64,000 bases of DNA from positions 9,325-73,324 of the forward strand of contig DASZRW010000059.1 in NCBI GenBank assembly GCA_035549015.1, read 5' to 3'. Each line of letters opens with the position of its first letter. Positions within the stretch are counted from its first letter, which is position 1. Below the pieces are notes generated by a model. It did not search any database, was not told where the DNA came from, and saw only the letters and a list, made by a program, of their open reading frames with translations. This stretch comes from JAFDZV01 sp035549015. Lineage in GTDB: Bacteria > Bacteroidota > Ignavibacteria > OLB7. The translations under genes and the position numbers were made by a program. Shown here piece after piece: positions 44,638 through 53,505 of this stretch.

Positions 44638-47600
44638 CTATTTCTTCAACTTCTTCAACCGCGCCTCCGCCTCGGCCTTCAGCGCGGCATTCTGCGTTGA
44701 GGCGCTCAACTGCGTGTAGATGTCGCGCGCCGCGGCATAGTTGGTAAGCTGCTCGTACGCGGTTCCGATTGAAAGCATGCCCGGCTCGGCATACTCCGGG
44801 AACGTGTTGAAATCGGTTGTCAGGCGGCGCAGTTCCGCGAGGGCGCCGGAGTAGTCGTGCGATGCGAGAAGAAGGTTCCCGCGCAGTAGAAGAGCCTCCG
44901 CGGCAACATCGTCCATGCGCCGGGCAACCACCGTTGCCAGCAGATCGATTGCCTGGTCGTTGGCTCCCCGCGCACCCAGCACGCGCGCGTAGGCAATCCG
45001 GCTCCTGTCCACGAAGAGATCGTTGTCGCTCTCCCGGTGTGCTCCGCCGGAGTCCAGCACCATCTTCAACTGCGCCACGGCGGCCGCGGTATCCTTCAAC
45101 TCCAGTTGCGCGCGCGCCAGTCCGTAGCGTGCCTCGCCGATCCGCTCGGAGGCCGGGAACGATTCGGTGAAGTGCCGGTACCCGGCCGCAGCCAGGCTCC
45201 ACTCGTTCTGCCGAAGCCTGAGCCCCGCACTCTCAATCGATGCCTTCTCCGCCGCGGCGCTTGTGGGATACGTGTCCAGAACCTGCCGGTAGAACAGGAG
45301 GGCGCTGTCGCGATGGCCCATGTACTCGTGTGCCCGCCCGATGCCGAACGTGGCGTCCGGTGCAAGCGTGCTGTTCGGGAAGTCGGAGAGGAGGTTTGCG
45401 AAGCGTGCCGCGGCATCGGCGAAGTTGCCGCTCTCCAGCACGATCATCGCCTTGCGATAGTTCAGTGAGTCCGGAGGGATCCGGCTCGGGTTCTTCGCCT
45501 GGAACGAATCGATTACCGCAACGGCCTCTCCCTCGCGCCCCAGCGCATTCAGCGTGAAGCGAACCGCGTCCAGCGCCTCCGGAACGATGATGCTGTTCGG
45601 ATACTCGTCCAGCACGCGCCGGTAGTATGTGAGCGCGCTGTCGAACTGCTCCATGTTGTAGTAGGCGTCGCCAATCGTGAACGTGACCTGCGGCCGCAGC
45701 GCGCTGTTGGGATATGCGGAATCGAACGGCTTCAGCTCGCGGATCGCCAGCGAATCCATATCCTTCTCGTGATAGATGGAGCCGATGTTGTAGGCATAGG
45801 CATCACGAACCGGGGAGTTGGGATAATCCTTGATCAGGGTGCGGAACGTCTCCACGGCCCGATCGATCTCCCCCATCTGCAGGAAGACATCGGCCAGACG
45901 GAAACGGGCCTCCTCGTCGCGTGCTCCCTTCCCGGCGATGCCGCCGATGGACTCGTACGTCGCGATCGCCTTGTCGAACTGTCCCATCAGCCGATAGCAG
46001 TCCGCCTGGCGAATCGTTGCCTCCACCGCGAGCGCGCTCCCCTTGTTGTTCTTCACGAAGTCGCCGAAGGCAAGCGCTGCTCCCTTGAAATCCTTCTGCT
46101 GGAAGCGGGACCATGCCAGGCCGTAGAGTGCCTGGTCGCGCCAGCGCGCAGTGCCGCCGGCTTTCTCCAGGTAGACGCCGTAGTAGCGCTCCGCCTCGTC
46201 GTAGGTCCTGTTCTGGTAGAGCGCCTCACCCAGCCAGAACGTTGCATCGGCGATGTCCGCTCCCTTCGGATATCCCGCGACATAGGCGCGGAAGCGGTCG
46301 ATGGCGCTGGCGAAGCGGCCTACCGTGTAGAGCATCACTCCCTCGCGATAGAGCGCACGCTCCGCGAGCGGGCTTGCCGCGCCGGTGCTGCGTGCACGTG
46401 CGAATGCGTTCTGGGCGTTCGTTGGGTCCCCAAGGGCGGCGTACGATTCGCCGAGCAGATAGTAGGAGTCCGGGCGAAGCTCGCTCTCGGGGAACTGCCG
46501 CGCCGCGATCAACAGGTAGTGCCGCGCGGAGTCGTAGCTCCTGCGGCGGTAGAACGCGCTCCCCAACTCGTAGTAGGCGTTGTCGCTGAAGGACTCGTAG
46601 GGGAGTCGCGCAAGCATTTTCTCGAACGTGGCGATCGCTCCCGTCGTATCGCCGCTCGTGATCTGGATTGCCCCGATCTGATAGGACGATGCCGCCGCGA
46701 TGGAATCGATGCCGTTCTCCAGGCCGCGGAACGTGGCGATGGCTTCCGGGTAGCGCTTCGTTTGAAGCTGCGACCAGCCGATGCCGTAGCGTGCCTGCCG
46801 GATGCGCGGGCTGGCGGGATAGTCGCGAACGTACTCCGTGTAGTAGCGCAGCGCCTCATCGTGCCGTGCAAGCGCGGAGCTCACCTCCGCGAGGTAGAAC
46901 GTCTGCTCCTCCTGCTGCCGGTCGCTGCGCGGGGTGAGCGATGTGAGAAGCCGGAGCGCTCCCTCGTAGTTGCCGCGACGCGCATCGATCACCCCCAGCC
47001 GAAGGCGCGCGTCCAGGGCGAGATCCAGGCCGGATGCCGGCGAGCTCAGCACGGCCTGATACTGCGCGGCGGCGGAGTCCAGCTGGTCGTGCCCCTCGTA
47101 GATCCAGCCGAGCAGATAGATGGACTCCGCAGCGTTTGGAAGACCGTTCGGCACGCGGAGCGGACCGGTTGTCAGCGTTCCCTCGTCCGGATCGTGCACC
47201 ACCTGGCTGGCGTAGTGAAGGGCGGAGTCCAGCCTGCCATGATCCGCATGGATCCGGGCAAGCCATTGTTTCGCCGCATGGTACCGGAGAATGGGACGGA
47301 ACGAACGGAGCGCCTCCGCGGTGTCGCCGGTCTGGTAGGCGGCAACGCCATTGATGTAGCGGATGGTGCTGGAGTAGATATCCTCGGCGTTGTAGTCGGC
47401 GAGGAATCGGCGGCTGGCCGCACGCGTGGGTTCGTAGCGGCGGATGGCGAAGTTGGCGCGAGCCTGCAGATAGAGTGCGTCCGCCATCGGCTCGCCGGAT
47501 GCGGCGGAATCGATCGCCGGTTCCAACTCGGCCAGCGCCGCTCCCCAGTCGCCGTTGGATTCATGCAGCTCTGCGGCACGCACCGCCAGCATCAGCGGAC

Positions 47601-47697
47601 GGGGTGCGTTTACATGGGGCTGCGCCGCCAGCAAAGCCGGCAGGAGAGCCAGAACAAGGGAAACCGTCGCGAGAAGCTTCACGATAGCCGAATCCAT
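44638..47697 (-). CDS. exported tetratricopeptide-repeat protein
   Basis: This 1019-residue protein has a signal peptide (IVKLLATVSLVLALLPALLA) and TPR-type repeats almost throughout. Units are about 34-37 residues, for example NPQSALAFYQ-type patterns such as PNSALRPQVTFTIGDAYYNM and SPRIRQARYGIGWSQLQTKR. It is probably periplasmic and a scaffold in an envelope complex. It is the first gene of a minus-strand set with a barrel (42860) and a TonB-like protein (41842), a grouping seen in Bacteroidota/Chlorobiota as recalled. The partner complex is not known. Confidence 0.85.
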   Translation of the reverse strand: MDSAIVKLLATVSLVLALLPALLAAQPHVNAPRPLMLAVRAAELHESNGDWGAALAELEPAIDSAASGEPMADALYLQARANFAIRRYEPTRAASRRFLADYNAEDIYSSTIRYINGVAAYQTGDTAEALRSFRPILRYHAAKQWLARIHADHGRLDSALHYASQVVHDPDEGTLTTGPLRVPNGLPNAAESIYLLGWIYEGHDQLDSAAAQYQAVLSSPASGLDLALDARLRLGVIDARRGNYEGALRLLTSLTPRSDRQQEEQTFYLAEVSSALARHDEALRYYTEYVRDYPASPRIRQARYGIGWSQLQTKRYPEAIATFRGLENGIDSIAAASSYQIGAIQITSGDTTGAIATFEKMLARLPYESFSDNAYYELGSAFYRRRSYDSARHYLLIAARQFPESELRPDSYYLLGESYAALGDPTNAQNAFARARSTGAASPLAERALYREGVMLYTVGRFASAIDRFRAYVAGYPKGADIADATFWLGEALYQNRTYDEAERYYGVYLEKAGGTARWRDQALYGLAWSRFQQKDFKGAALAFGDFVKNNKGSALAVEATIRQADCYRLMGQFDKAIATYESIGGIAGKGARDEEARFRLADVFLQMGEIDRAVETFRTLIKDYPNSPVRDAYAYNIGSIYHEKDMDSLAIRELKPFDSAYPNSALRPQVTFTIGDAYYNMEQFDSALTYYRRVLDEYPNSIIVPEALDAVRFTLNALGREGEAVAVIDSFQAKNPSRIPPDSLNYRKAMIVLESGNFADAAARFANLLSDFPNSTLAPDATFGIGRAHEYMGHRDSALLFYRQVLDTYPTSAAAEKASIESAGLRLRQNEWSLAAAGYRHFTESFPASERIGEARYGLARAQLELKDTAAAVAQLKMVLDSGGAHRESDNDLFVDRSRIAYARVLGARGANDQAIDLLATVVARRMDDVAAEALLLRGNLLLASHDYSGALAELRRLTTDFNTFPEYAEPGMLSIGTAYEQLTNYAAARDIYTQLSASTQNAALKAEAEARLKKLKK

Positions 47698-47877
47698 GAG
47701 CGTGGTATGCCACCTTCCGGGATGCTCTGCAGCAGGAATGCATACGGAGGCGTTGAATCTGTATGACGCAATAAAGATAAAGAATAACTTTAGAAGGATC
47801 GCCGCAAGGCCATAACCATTCGATCGTTGCGGCTTTTGTCTCTATGCTTCCATTCCCTTCCTGCTGGAGGATTCACC

Positions 47878-48723
47878 ATGTCTGTTGCCGATACCATCCT
47901 TTCCGATCAGGCTCCGCAATCCCCCTACCTTCGCGCGCGCCGCTGGACATACAATCTCCTGTTGAGTCACGATGTTCATACGCCCACGGTGCACATTCTC
48001 CACTGTCTCGAAGCGGCGTTGATCGCGCTGAACGTGATAGCCATCGTTCTCGAAACGGTGCAGGAGATCGATGCAGTGCTCCATGGACTGTTCTACTGGT
48101 TCGAGGTTGTATCCGTGGTGATATTCAGCGCGGAATATCTCGCGCGGCTGTGGGCTTCGGTCGAGAACGAGAAGTACTGGCATCCGCTGTATGGACGCAT
48201 CCGCTACGCCTTCACCTTCTTCGCGCTCATCGATCTGCTCGCCATCGTTCCCTTCTTCATGCACGGGTTCGGCGCGTTCGACCTGCGATTCATTCGCGGC
48301 CTGCGGCTGATGCGGTTGCTGCGTGTACTGAAGCTGGGGCGCTACTCGGAATCGCTCTCGCTCTTCGTCAAGGTATGGCACGCCAAACGTGACGATATCC
48401 TGGTGTCGCTCTTCGTGATTCTCCTCATGCTCCTGCTCTCCTCATCGTTGATGTACTTCCTCGAGCACGATGCGCAGCCCAAGGCATTCCCAAGCATTCC
48501 TGCCGCGCTCTGGTGGGGCGTTGCCACGCTTACCACGGTTGGATACGGCGACATCTATCCCATAACGCCCATCGGGAAGGTCTGCTCCTCCATCATCGCA
48601 CTTCTCAGCATCGGGTTGGTGGCGCTTCCTTCCGGGGTGATTGCCGCTGCCTTCGTCGAGGAGTTGCATGCAAAGCGAAAGCCCCCCTCCTGTCCGCACT
48701 GCGGCCGGGAGATCGTGCACTGA
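47878..48723 (+). CDS. voltage-gated-type potassium channel
   Basis: This 281-residue integral membrane protein has six helices. The S4-like segment RFIRGLRLMRLLRVLKLGRY carries regularly spaced Arg. The pore helix and selectivity filter read WWGVATLTTVGYGDIYP, with TVGYGD near residues 219-224, so it selects potassium. The cytosolic end contains CPHCGREI, a small zinc-ribbon-like CxxC. CTGGAGG precedes the ATG at 47878. It diverges from the TPR gene across a rather A/T-rich 180 bases. Confidence 0.92.
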   Translation: MSVADTILSDQAPQSPYLRARRWTYNLLLSHDVHTPTVHILHCLEAALIALNVIAIVLETVQEIDAVLHGLFYWFEVVSVVIFSAEYLARLWASVENEKYWHPLYGRIRYAFTFFALIDLLAIVPFFMHGFGAFDLRFIRGLRLMRLLRVLKLGRYSESLSLFVKVWHAKRDDILVSLFVILLMLLLSSSLMYFLEHDAQPKAFPSIPAALWWGVATLTTVGYGDIYPITPIGKVCSSIIALLSIGLVALPSGVIAAAFVEELHAKRKPPSCPHCGREIVH

Positions 48724-48913
48724 AGGTTCCTGCCAAACGGCCTCGAACACCTTCAGCGGCCGTGCGCAGCAGGGGGGCCGGTTCTTGGGAGCCTCGCCTT
48801 CGGCTCGCTGTCGTTCTCGGCCGGTAGCAGGAATACATCGCGCGGAACAGGGCTTCATCCTGTTCTGCCAGAGGCACTGAATTCCCGGGCCGCAACGCTC
48901 GAACGCGGAAGCA

Positions 48914-48961
48914 GAACGCCCTCGCAATCGGCATCGAAGCGGATGCCGTGCGAGGGCGTTC
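48914..48961 (-). terminator. long hairpin past the PD40-OmpA gene
   Basis: Arms of 22 and 20 bases (48914-48935 and 48942-48961) pair completely except for a 2-base bulge, with a 6-base loop. Key bases are GAACGCCCTCGCA and TGCGAGGGCGTTC. It lies 46 bases past the stop at 49007 on the minus strand and can also serve the channel gene from the plus side. No T-run follows. Confidence 0.6.
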
Positions 48962-49006
48962 ACAACTACGGGCGATGGTATACCCGGTCCGGGACCGGGG
49001 CCAGCG

Positions 49007-50524
49007 TTATTCCTTCACGCGCATCTCCACGCGGCGGTTGCGGGCGCGTCCCTCATCGGTGCCGTTGTCGTCGATCGGTGCATCCTCACCGTAGCCGATC
49101 GAGACAAGGCGCTTTCCATCGACTCCCTGTTCGATCAGATACTGCCGCACGGCATCGGCGCGGTTCTGCGACAGGGTCTTGTTGTACTGGCTGGAGCCGA
49201 GCGAGTCCGTGTGGCCGGCAATCTCCGCCCTGATCTCCGGATGCGACCGGAAGAACTCCACCACGCGGTTCAGCTCCGGCTTGGACTCCGGCCGGAGATC
49301 GGATTTGTTGTAGTCGAAGTAGACAAGCAGGCGCACGGTGCCGTTGCCGGCGCGGTACAGGTCGATGTTCTTCTTCACGTCGCGTCCCTCGGCGTTCGGC
49401 GGCACGGAGTATTCATCCGAGTAGAAGATGTAGTCCGGCGCGCTTGCCGTGATCGAGTAGCGATGGCCGCGCGCAAGGAGCACGTAGTAATCGCCCGTGC
49501 GGTCATCCGTGTTGTACGTGGCCACCACCTCGCCGGAGTTCAGATCGGTGACGATGATCTTCGCGGCAACCGGCTTTCTGGTTGTGGCATCGGTAACCAC
49601 GCCGGAGACCGAGACCATTGCATCGGGCGGGAACGGGTTCGGGTAGGCGACGTAGATATCCAGGTCGCCGGCGCGATCGCTGGTGAAGTATCCGTTCTTC
49701 GCATTGGCGAGCGAGATGAAGTAGTACTCGTTCGATGCGGAGTTGATCGGCGTTCCCATGTTCGTGAGCGAGCCCCAGTTGGTGCCGCGCTCGTTGCCGC
49801 CGGTGACCACGAAGAGATCGAACCCGCCGGCGCCGCCGTGGCCGTTGCTGGAGAAGAAGAGCGACCTGCCGTCCGGCGCGATGCTCGGGCTCATCTCATC
49901 CATCGGCGTATTCACCGGCTGTCCCACGTTGGTTGGGCGCGACCATCCGGAGGCCGTGCGCTGCGAGACGTAGATGTCCGTGCCGCCGGAGCCTCCCGGC
50001 CGGTCGCTCGCGAAGAAGAGCAGGTGCCCGTCCGTGCTGAGCGATGGCTGCGACTCCCACGAGCTGCTGTTCACGTCGGGGCCGAGATTTCTGATGTTGC
50101 TCCACACGCCGCCGACGAGTTTGGCGGAGTAGAGATCGGTACGTCCCTGCGCGTGATCCGCGTCGTCGCCGTCCCACTCATAGGCAGCGAAGATCATCTG
50201 CGTGCCGTCCGGCGTGAGCGTGGCGGCGCCGAGCTGCTCGGCGTGGTTCAGTGCCTCCCCCTCGCTCATCGGCGCGCTCCAGCCGCCCGTGGAGCGAACC
50301 GTGCGCCACAGCCGCTGCGAGCCGGAGCGCGAGGAGGTGAATACCAGGATCTCGCCGCCGCGCAGTGCGGAGGGAGCGAAGTCATCGTCGCCCGAGGAGT
50401 TGATCGACATCGATGTTGCCGATACGTCCGGACGGTTCGGCACCGGGGGCGTCTGCGCATGCAGTGCAGGAGTGAAGCCCACAGCGCACGCAAGTATCGT
50501 AGTGAGATAGAGTATGCGTCTCAT
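49007..50524 (-). CDS. PD40-repeat protein with C-terminal OmpA domain
   Basis: This 505-residue exported protein has a signal peptide (MRRILYLTTILACAVGFTPA). WD40-like PD40 repeats occupy about residues 45-290 (LFFASDRPGGSGGTDIYVSQ, MSPSIAPDGRSLFFSSNGHG). A carboxypeptidase-regulatory-like fold follows (VSGVVTDATTRKPVAAKIIV). The OmpA peptidoglycan-binding domain ends it (YFDYNKSDLRPESKPELNRV...AGHTDSLGSSQYNKTLSQNR). The order resembles PorE-type proteins of the type IX secretion system, which fits the T9SS cargo found at 33164. The next gene, a barrel, lies 21 bases upstream on the same strand, so they are co-transcribed. Confidence 0.87.
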   Translation of the reverse strand: MRRILYLTTILACAVGFTPALHAQTPPVPNRPDVSATSMSINSSGDDDFAPSALRGGEILVFTSSRSGSQRLWRTVRSTGGWSAPMSEGEALNHAEQLGAATLTPDGTQMIFAAYEWDGDDADHAQGRTDLYSAKLVGGVWSNIRNLGPDVNSSSWESQPSLSTDGHLLFFASDRPGGSGGTDIYVSQRTASGWSRPTNVGQPVNTPMDEMSPSIAPDGRSLFFSSNGHGGAGGFDLFVVTGGNERGTNWGSLTNMGTPINSASNEYYFISLANAKNGYFTSDRAGDLDIYVAYPNPFPPDAMVSVSGVVTDATTRKPVAAKIIVTDLNSGEVVATYNTDDRTGDYYVLLARGHRYSITASAPDYIFYSDEYSVPPNAEGRDVKKNIDLYRAGNGTVRLLVYFDYNKSDLRPESKPELNRVVEFFRSHPEIRAEIAGHTDSLGSSQYNKTLSQNRADAVRQYLIEQGVDGKRLVSIGYGEDAPIDDNGTDEGRARNRRVEMRVKE

Positions 50525-50545
50525 GTTCGTTCTGCTCCTGATCGG

Positions 50546-51400
50546 CTAGAGGTTGATGCGAAGACCGAGCGACAACTGCAATGCGCTGAGCCGCATCGCC
50601 CCATTGATGATATCGCCGTTGAAGGCCGTGCCGGAGGCTTTCGAGTGGAAGACATCCTGCTCGTTGGCCTTCAGCAGATCGGAGAACCCGATGTCGTACG
50701 CAATCTGCGGCACCAGGCTGATCTTCTTCGTGAGCTCGAACGTGTAGCCGGCGCCAAGCTTGAGCGAGACGCGGCTGGCGAGGTTGGCGTCGTTGTCCAG
50801 TGCGCCATCCAGTTCCTTCGTGCTGTCAGGGGTACCGAACAGGAGATAGCATGCCGAGGCGCTGTCCAGGATACGATCGGTTTCGGTAACGCGATGGCGT
50901 ATCGGTATCGAGAAGGTGGGCCCGAGAAATACGAACGCCTTGCCGAAGCGGAAGTTCGCCATCAGCGGCAGCGAGACATAGGTGGCCAGCACCTCGTAGC
51001 TCTTGCGTTCGGTTGTGGTGCCGAGCGTTGTGTCGCCGGTGATGGGGTTGATCATCGGGCAGGGATCCACCACGTCCGCCGAACGGCTCACATAGCGCGA
51101 GTCGTAGTCCAGGCCCAGGCTCAGGGCGAAGCGGTCGGAGAACGCATAGCCAACGGTGACGCCGAAGAGCGGGCCAACGCCGCTTGCGGAGTTGAACAGG
51201 TCCGTGGGGTTTTCGCTGGAGGTCAGTTGGCGAAATGCCGGGTTACCGTTCAGGAAGGAGTAGTTGATCCCGAGATCGAACTGCAGATACCACATGCCCG
51301 GGCTTTCGAAGTGAGGCCGTTGAACATCCTCGCCGGGAGGATCGGCCAATGCATACGACGCCGACACGAGGAATAGAATCGTCGCGAGAAGCCTTCTCAT
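50546..51400 (-). CDS. outer-membrane beta-barrel protein (PorT-like family)
   Basis: This 284-residue protein has a signal peptide (MRRLLATILFLVSASYALAD) and alternating strands typical of 8-10-stranded barrels (GVTVGYAFSDRFALSLGLDY, then LPLMANFRFGKAFVFLGPTF). It ends with an aromatic-free but strand-like LQLSLGLRINL. It resembles outer-membrane beta-barrel proteins of the PorT-like group in Bacteroidota. It is the first gene of a two-gene operon with the PD40-OmpA protein. A TAACTTTG box lies about 100 bases before the start. Confidence 0.78.
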   Translation of the reverse strand: MRRLLATILFLVSASYALADPPGEDVQRPHFESPGMWYLQFDLGINYSFLNGNPAFRQLTSSENPTDLFNSASGVGPLFGVTVGYAFSDRFALSLGLDYDSRYVSRSADVVDPCPMINPITGDTTLGTTTERKSYEVLATYVSLPLMANFRFGKAFVFLGPTFSIPIRHRVTETDRILDSASACYLLFGTPDSTKELDGALDNDANLASRVSLKLGAGYTFELTKKISLVPQIAYDIGFSDLLKANEQDVFHSKASGTAFNGDIINGAMRLSALQLSLGLRINL

Positions 51401-51497
51401 AATGTCTGTCCGTGAAAGTTGTTGAAGCTGCGGCCCGTGGGGGGCACCGCACCTGTGCGTGCGGTACGAATGAAGTTCGCGGGGAGTGAGGGCTCGC

Positions 51498-51505
51498 CAA
51501 AGTTA
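51498..51505 (-). promoter_or_regulatory. candidate -7 box of the barrel/PD40-OmpA operon
   Basis: TAACTTTG on the minus strand matches the Bacteroidota TAnnTTTG box. No TTTG element was found at the expected distance upstream, so confidence is low to moderate. It would leave a leader of about 90 bases. Confidence 0.4.
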
Positions 51506-51581
51506 GCGCATGGACGGCAATGCGGACTCATGGTTTCATGGAATTTGTGCGCGGTTGTGAGATTCCTCTTCGAATGAAAAC

Positions 51582-51607
51582 GGGCCGCCCGGCAAACCAG
51601 GCGGCCC
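51582..51607 (-). terminator. terminator of the LCP-like gene
   Basis: An 8-bp stem GGGCCGCC/GGCGGCCC lies about 50 bases past the stop at 51657. On the minus strand it is followed by CGTTTTC, a short T-run. Confidence 0.7.
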
Positions 51608-51656
51608 ATTGAACTGTGCGATTGTCTGCGCGGCCCAGTGCCGTGCGTGCGATGGC

Positions 51657-53312
51657 TCAGCCGTCCTTGTGCTTCACGTCGTACACGCGAAGCTCATCTC
51701 CCTTCGGCTTCTGCTGCTTTGCCGGGGTCTGCTGTTTGGCCGGTGACTGCTGTTTGGCCGGCGTCTTCGGTTTTGCCTGGGCGCCATCGGCCGCCTTCAT
51801 ATCCTGCACCTTCGGCTCGGAGGCCTTCGGTTCCGCGGCTTTCGGCTCGGAGGCCTTGGGGTCCTGCGCCTTCGGCTCCGCGTGCTTCGCTCCCTCCTGT
51901 TGCGGGCTTGCTACATCATGAACCGCCTGGCCGTTGCTCCCCTGCGCTCCATCGCCGTTTCCGGACGCGTCCCCAACCTGTGTGGTCGATGGCTCCTGCG
52001 GTTCGATGTGTGTCTGCTTCTGATGGATGTCGTCCTGCCGCGCGCGCGCCGCGGCAACGGAATCGAGCGGCTGCGCCTTGGCATGATGCGGCGGCACGTT
52101 CCTCCGTCCATAGGCGAACTGCCGTGTCTCCCGCTCCACGTCGTGGAAGGCCTGGCGCTCCTCGTCCATGTACTTCTTCACCGCTGCGGCCTTGTCCTGC
52201 TTCTTCGTGCCGTTGTAGGCGTTCACCATCAGATGCTCCACGCGGTTGCGAAGCTCCTGCCGCTGCGGGCGCTCCTGCACCTGCAGCCATGCCTTCTGTT
52301 CGTATACCGGCTCCATGATTGCGAGCACGGCGCGATCGTTCTTCTGCTGTGCCTCGGCGTGGTGCAGGATCTCGTTCAGGCGCGGGTAGGGATTGTAGCG
52401 CCCGAGGTCGTCGATCTGCTCGCCGGTGCGGCGCACCAGGCTGTTGACAACGGAAGCCATCTGGTCCGGCTCCGGGATCTCCACGCCGTCCACCCGTTCC
52501 AGGTTGATGCGCGGACGCATCGTCTGCGTGATGTGCGCGGAGTCCAGCGCGTTGCCGTTCTTCAACACGTACACCAGCGCCTGCGCGGTGTTGAAGTCGA
52601 TGTCCGTATCCACCATGCCGAGACCCATGCGGAGCATCAGGTCGCCCTTGGCTCCGGTGAGAAGATCGGCGCGGCGAATCAACTGCGTCCGGATGAACTT
52701 CCCCTGATTGTAGCTGCGCTGCACGTCGCCAAGCGGATACGACTTGCGATGCCGCAGGAACTGCAGTGCCGTTGCCGGGTCCTTGTAGCCAAGCAGTTCC
52801 AGCACGCCCATCACCTGGCTGAACGAGACCTCCACATAGTAGTTGATCTTCTTGCCGGTGAGCTTGGAGATAGCCTTGATGAAGGTGTTGCGTCCTCTGA
52901 GCGCCCGAACGTTCGCCATGAACGCGAGATCGTCCTCGATGCCGTAGCCCGGAGCCTCCGTCCCGCGCGGCACGGACGTGATCACGGCTCCCACGGAGTC
53001 CTTCGTGCGGATGGTGATCAGATGAATCGCATCGGCATGGTTGTCGTGCGAGGCCAGCCTGTTGTCCAGGCCAACCAGCAGAATGTTCACCTCGGCGGGA
53101 AGTTCGGCGGCGCGCTTCTTGATCGATTCGTCGAACACCACCTCGTACGCCTTGTCGGTGACGGCAGCGGCCGTGGCAAGCGGCGTAGGGACCGGTGTAA
53201 GCCAGGAGACAACCTGCCACGCCATCAGTCCCAGTATGCCGAATCCCAGATACCAATGCCACCTCCGTTTACGGCGCGGCTTCTCGGTCTCGGTCGGTTC
53301 CTGTGTGTTCAT
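51657..53312 (-). CDS. LytR-CpsA-Psr (LCP)-like protein
   Basis: This 551-residue protein has one N-terminal membrane anchor (WHWYLGFGILGLMAWQVVSW, about residues 18-37) after a basic cytosolic stretch. The LCP domain starts VNILLVGLDNRLASHDNHAD and contains ITIRTKDSVGAVITSVPRGT and a GLEL-like MGVLELLGYKDPA segment. Family members transfer polymers from lipid carriers to the cell wall. The C-terminal 130 residues are low-complexity, with repeats such as DPKASEPKAAEPKASEPK and PAKQQSPAKQQTPAKQQ. A TATATTTGC box lies about 25 bases before the start. The substrate here is unknown; the undecaprenyl-diphosphatase gene is close by. Confidence 0.78.
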   Translation of the reverse strand: MNTQEPTETEKPRRKRRWHWYLGFGILGLMAWQVVSWLTPVPTPLATAAAVTDKAYEVVFDESIKKRAAELPAEVNILLVGLDNRLASHDNHADAIHLITIRTKDSVGAVITSVPRGTEAPGYGIEDDLAFMANVRALRGRNTFIKAISKLTGKKINYYVEVSFSQVMGVLELLGYKDPATALQFLRHRKSYPLGDVQRSYNQGKFIRTQLIRRADLLTGAKGDLMLRMGLGMVDTDIDFNTAQALVYVLKNGNALDSAHITQTMRPRINLERVDGVEIPEPDQMASVVNSLVRRTGEQIDDLGRYNPYPRLNEILHHAEAQQKNDRAVLAIMEPVYEQKAWLQVQERPQRQELRNRVEHLMVNAYNGTKKQDKAAAVKKYMDEERQAFHDVERETRQFAYGRRNVPPHHAKAQPLDSVAAARARQDDIHQKQTHIEPQEPSTTQVGDASGNGDGAQGSNGQAVHDVASPQQEGAKHAEPKAQDPKASEPKAAEPKASEPKVQDMKAADGAQAKPKTPAKQQSPAKQQTPAKQQKPKGDELRVYDVKHKDG

Positions 53313-53336
53313 GAGGATTCAAAAAAGTCGTAGGCG

Positions 53337-53345
53337 GCAAATATA
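53337..53345 (-). promoter_or_regulatory. candidate -7 box of the LCP-like gene
   Basis: TATATTTGC on the minus strand fits TAnnTTTG and lies in an A/T-rich stretch. The TTTG partner was not found at the expected distance. The leader would be about 20 bases. Confidence 0.4.
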
Positions 53346-53396
53346 TGGAATAATGATCCAGAGATTATCCCCTGATAATACCGGGTAGTCCGCGGT

Positions 53397-53421
53397 GATG
53401 AATGATGAATGATGAATGATG
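53397..53421. repeat. short tandem repeat GATGAAT
   Basis: Three perfect copies of GATGAAT (53397-53417) are followed by a partial copy. The repeat lies in the gap between the LCP-like and flavin-oxidoreductase genes. Such heptamer repeats may slip in replication. Confidence 0.8.
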
Positions 53422-53489
53422 GGTTATGGATGATGGGGGTAATGAATGATGGGCGTGGCGTGTGTGTTATGCACTCTCATAACCCATCA
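53417..53489 (-). terminator. possible terminator of the flavin oxidoreductase gene
   Basis: Perfect 12-bp arms TGATGGGTTATG (53417-53428) and CATAACCCATCA (53478-53489) enclose 49 bases, just past the stop at 53506 on the minus strand. The large loop makes this a weak call. Confidence 0.35.
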
Positions 53490-53505
53490 CCCATACCTCT
53501 CCAGC

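Noticed and set aside
45769..47766. 665-residue plus-strand frame across the TPR gene
   Set aside because: The minus strand carries regular TPR repeats and a signal peptide; this frame has neither.
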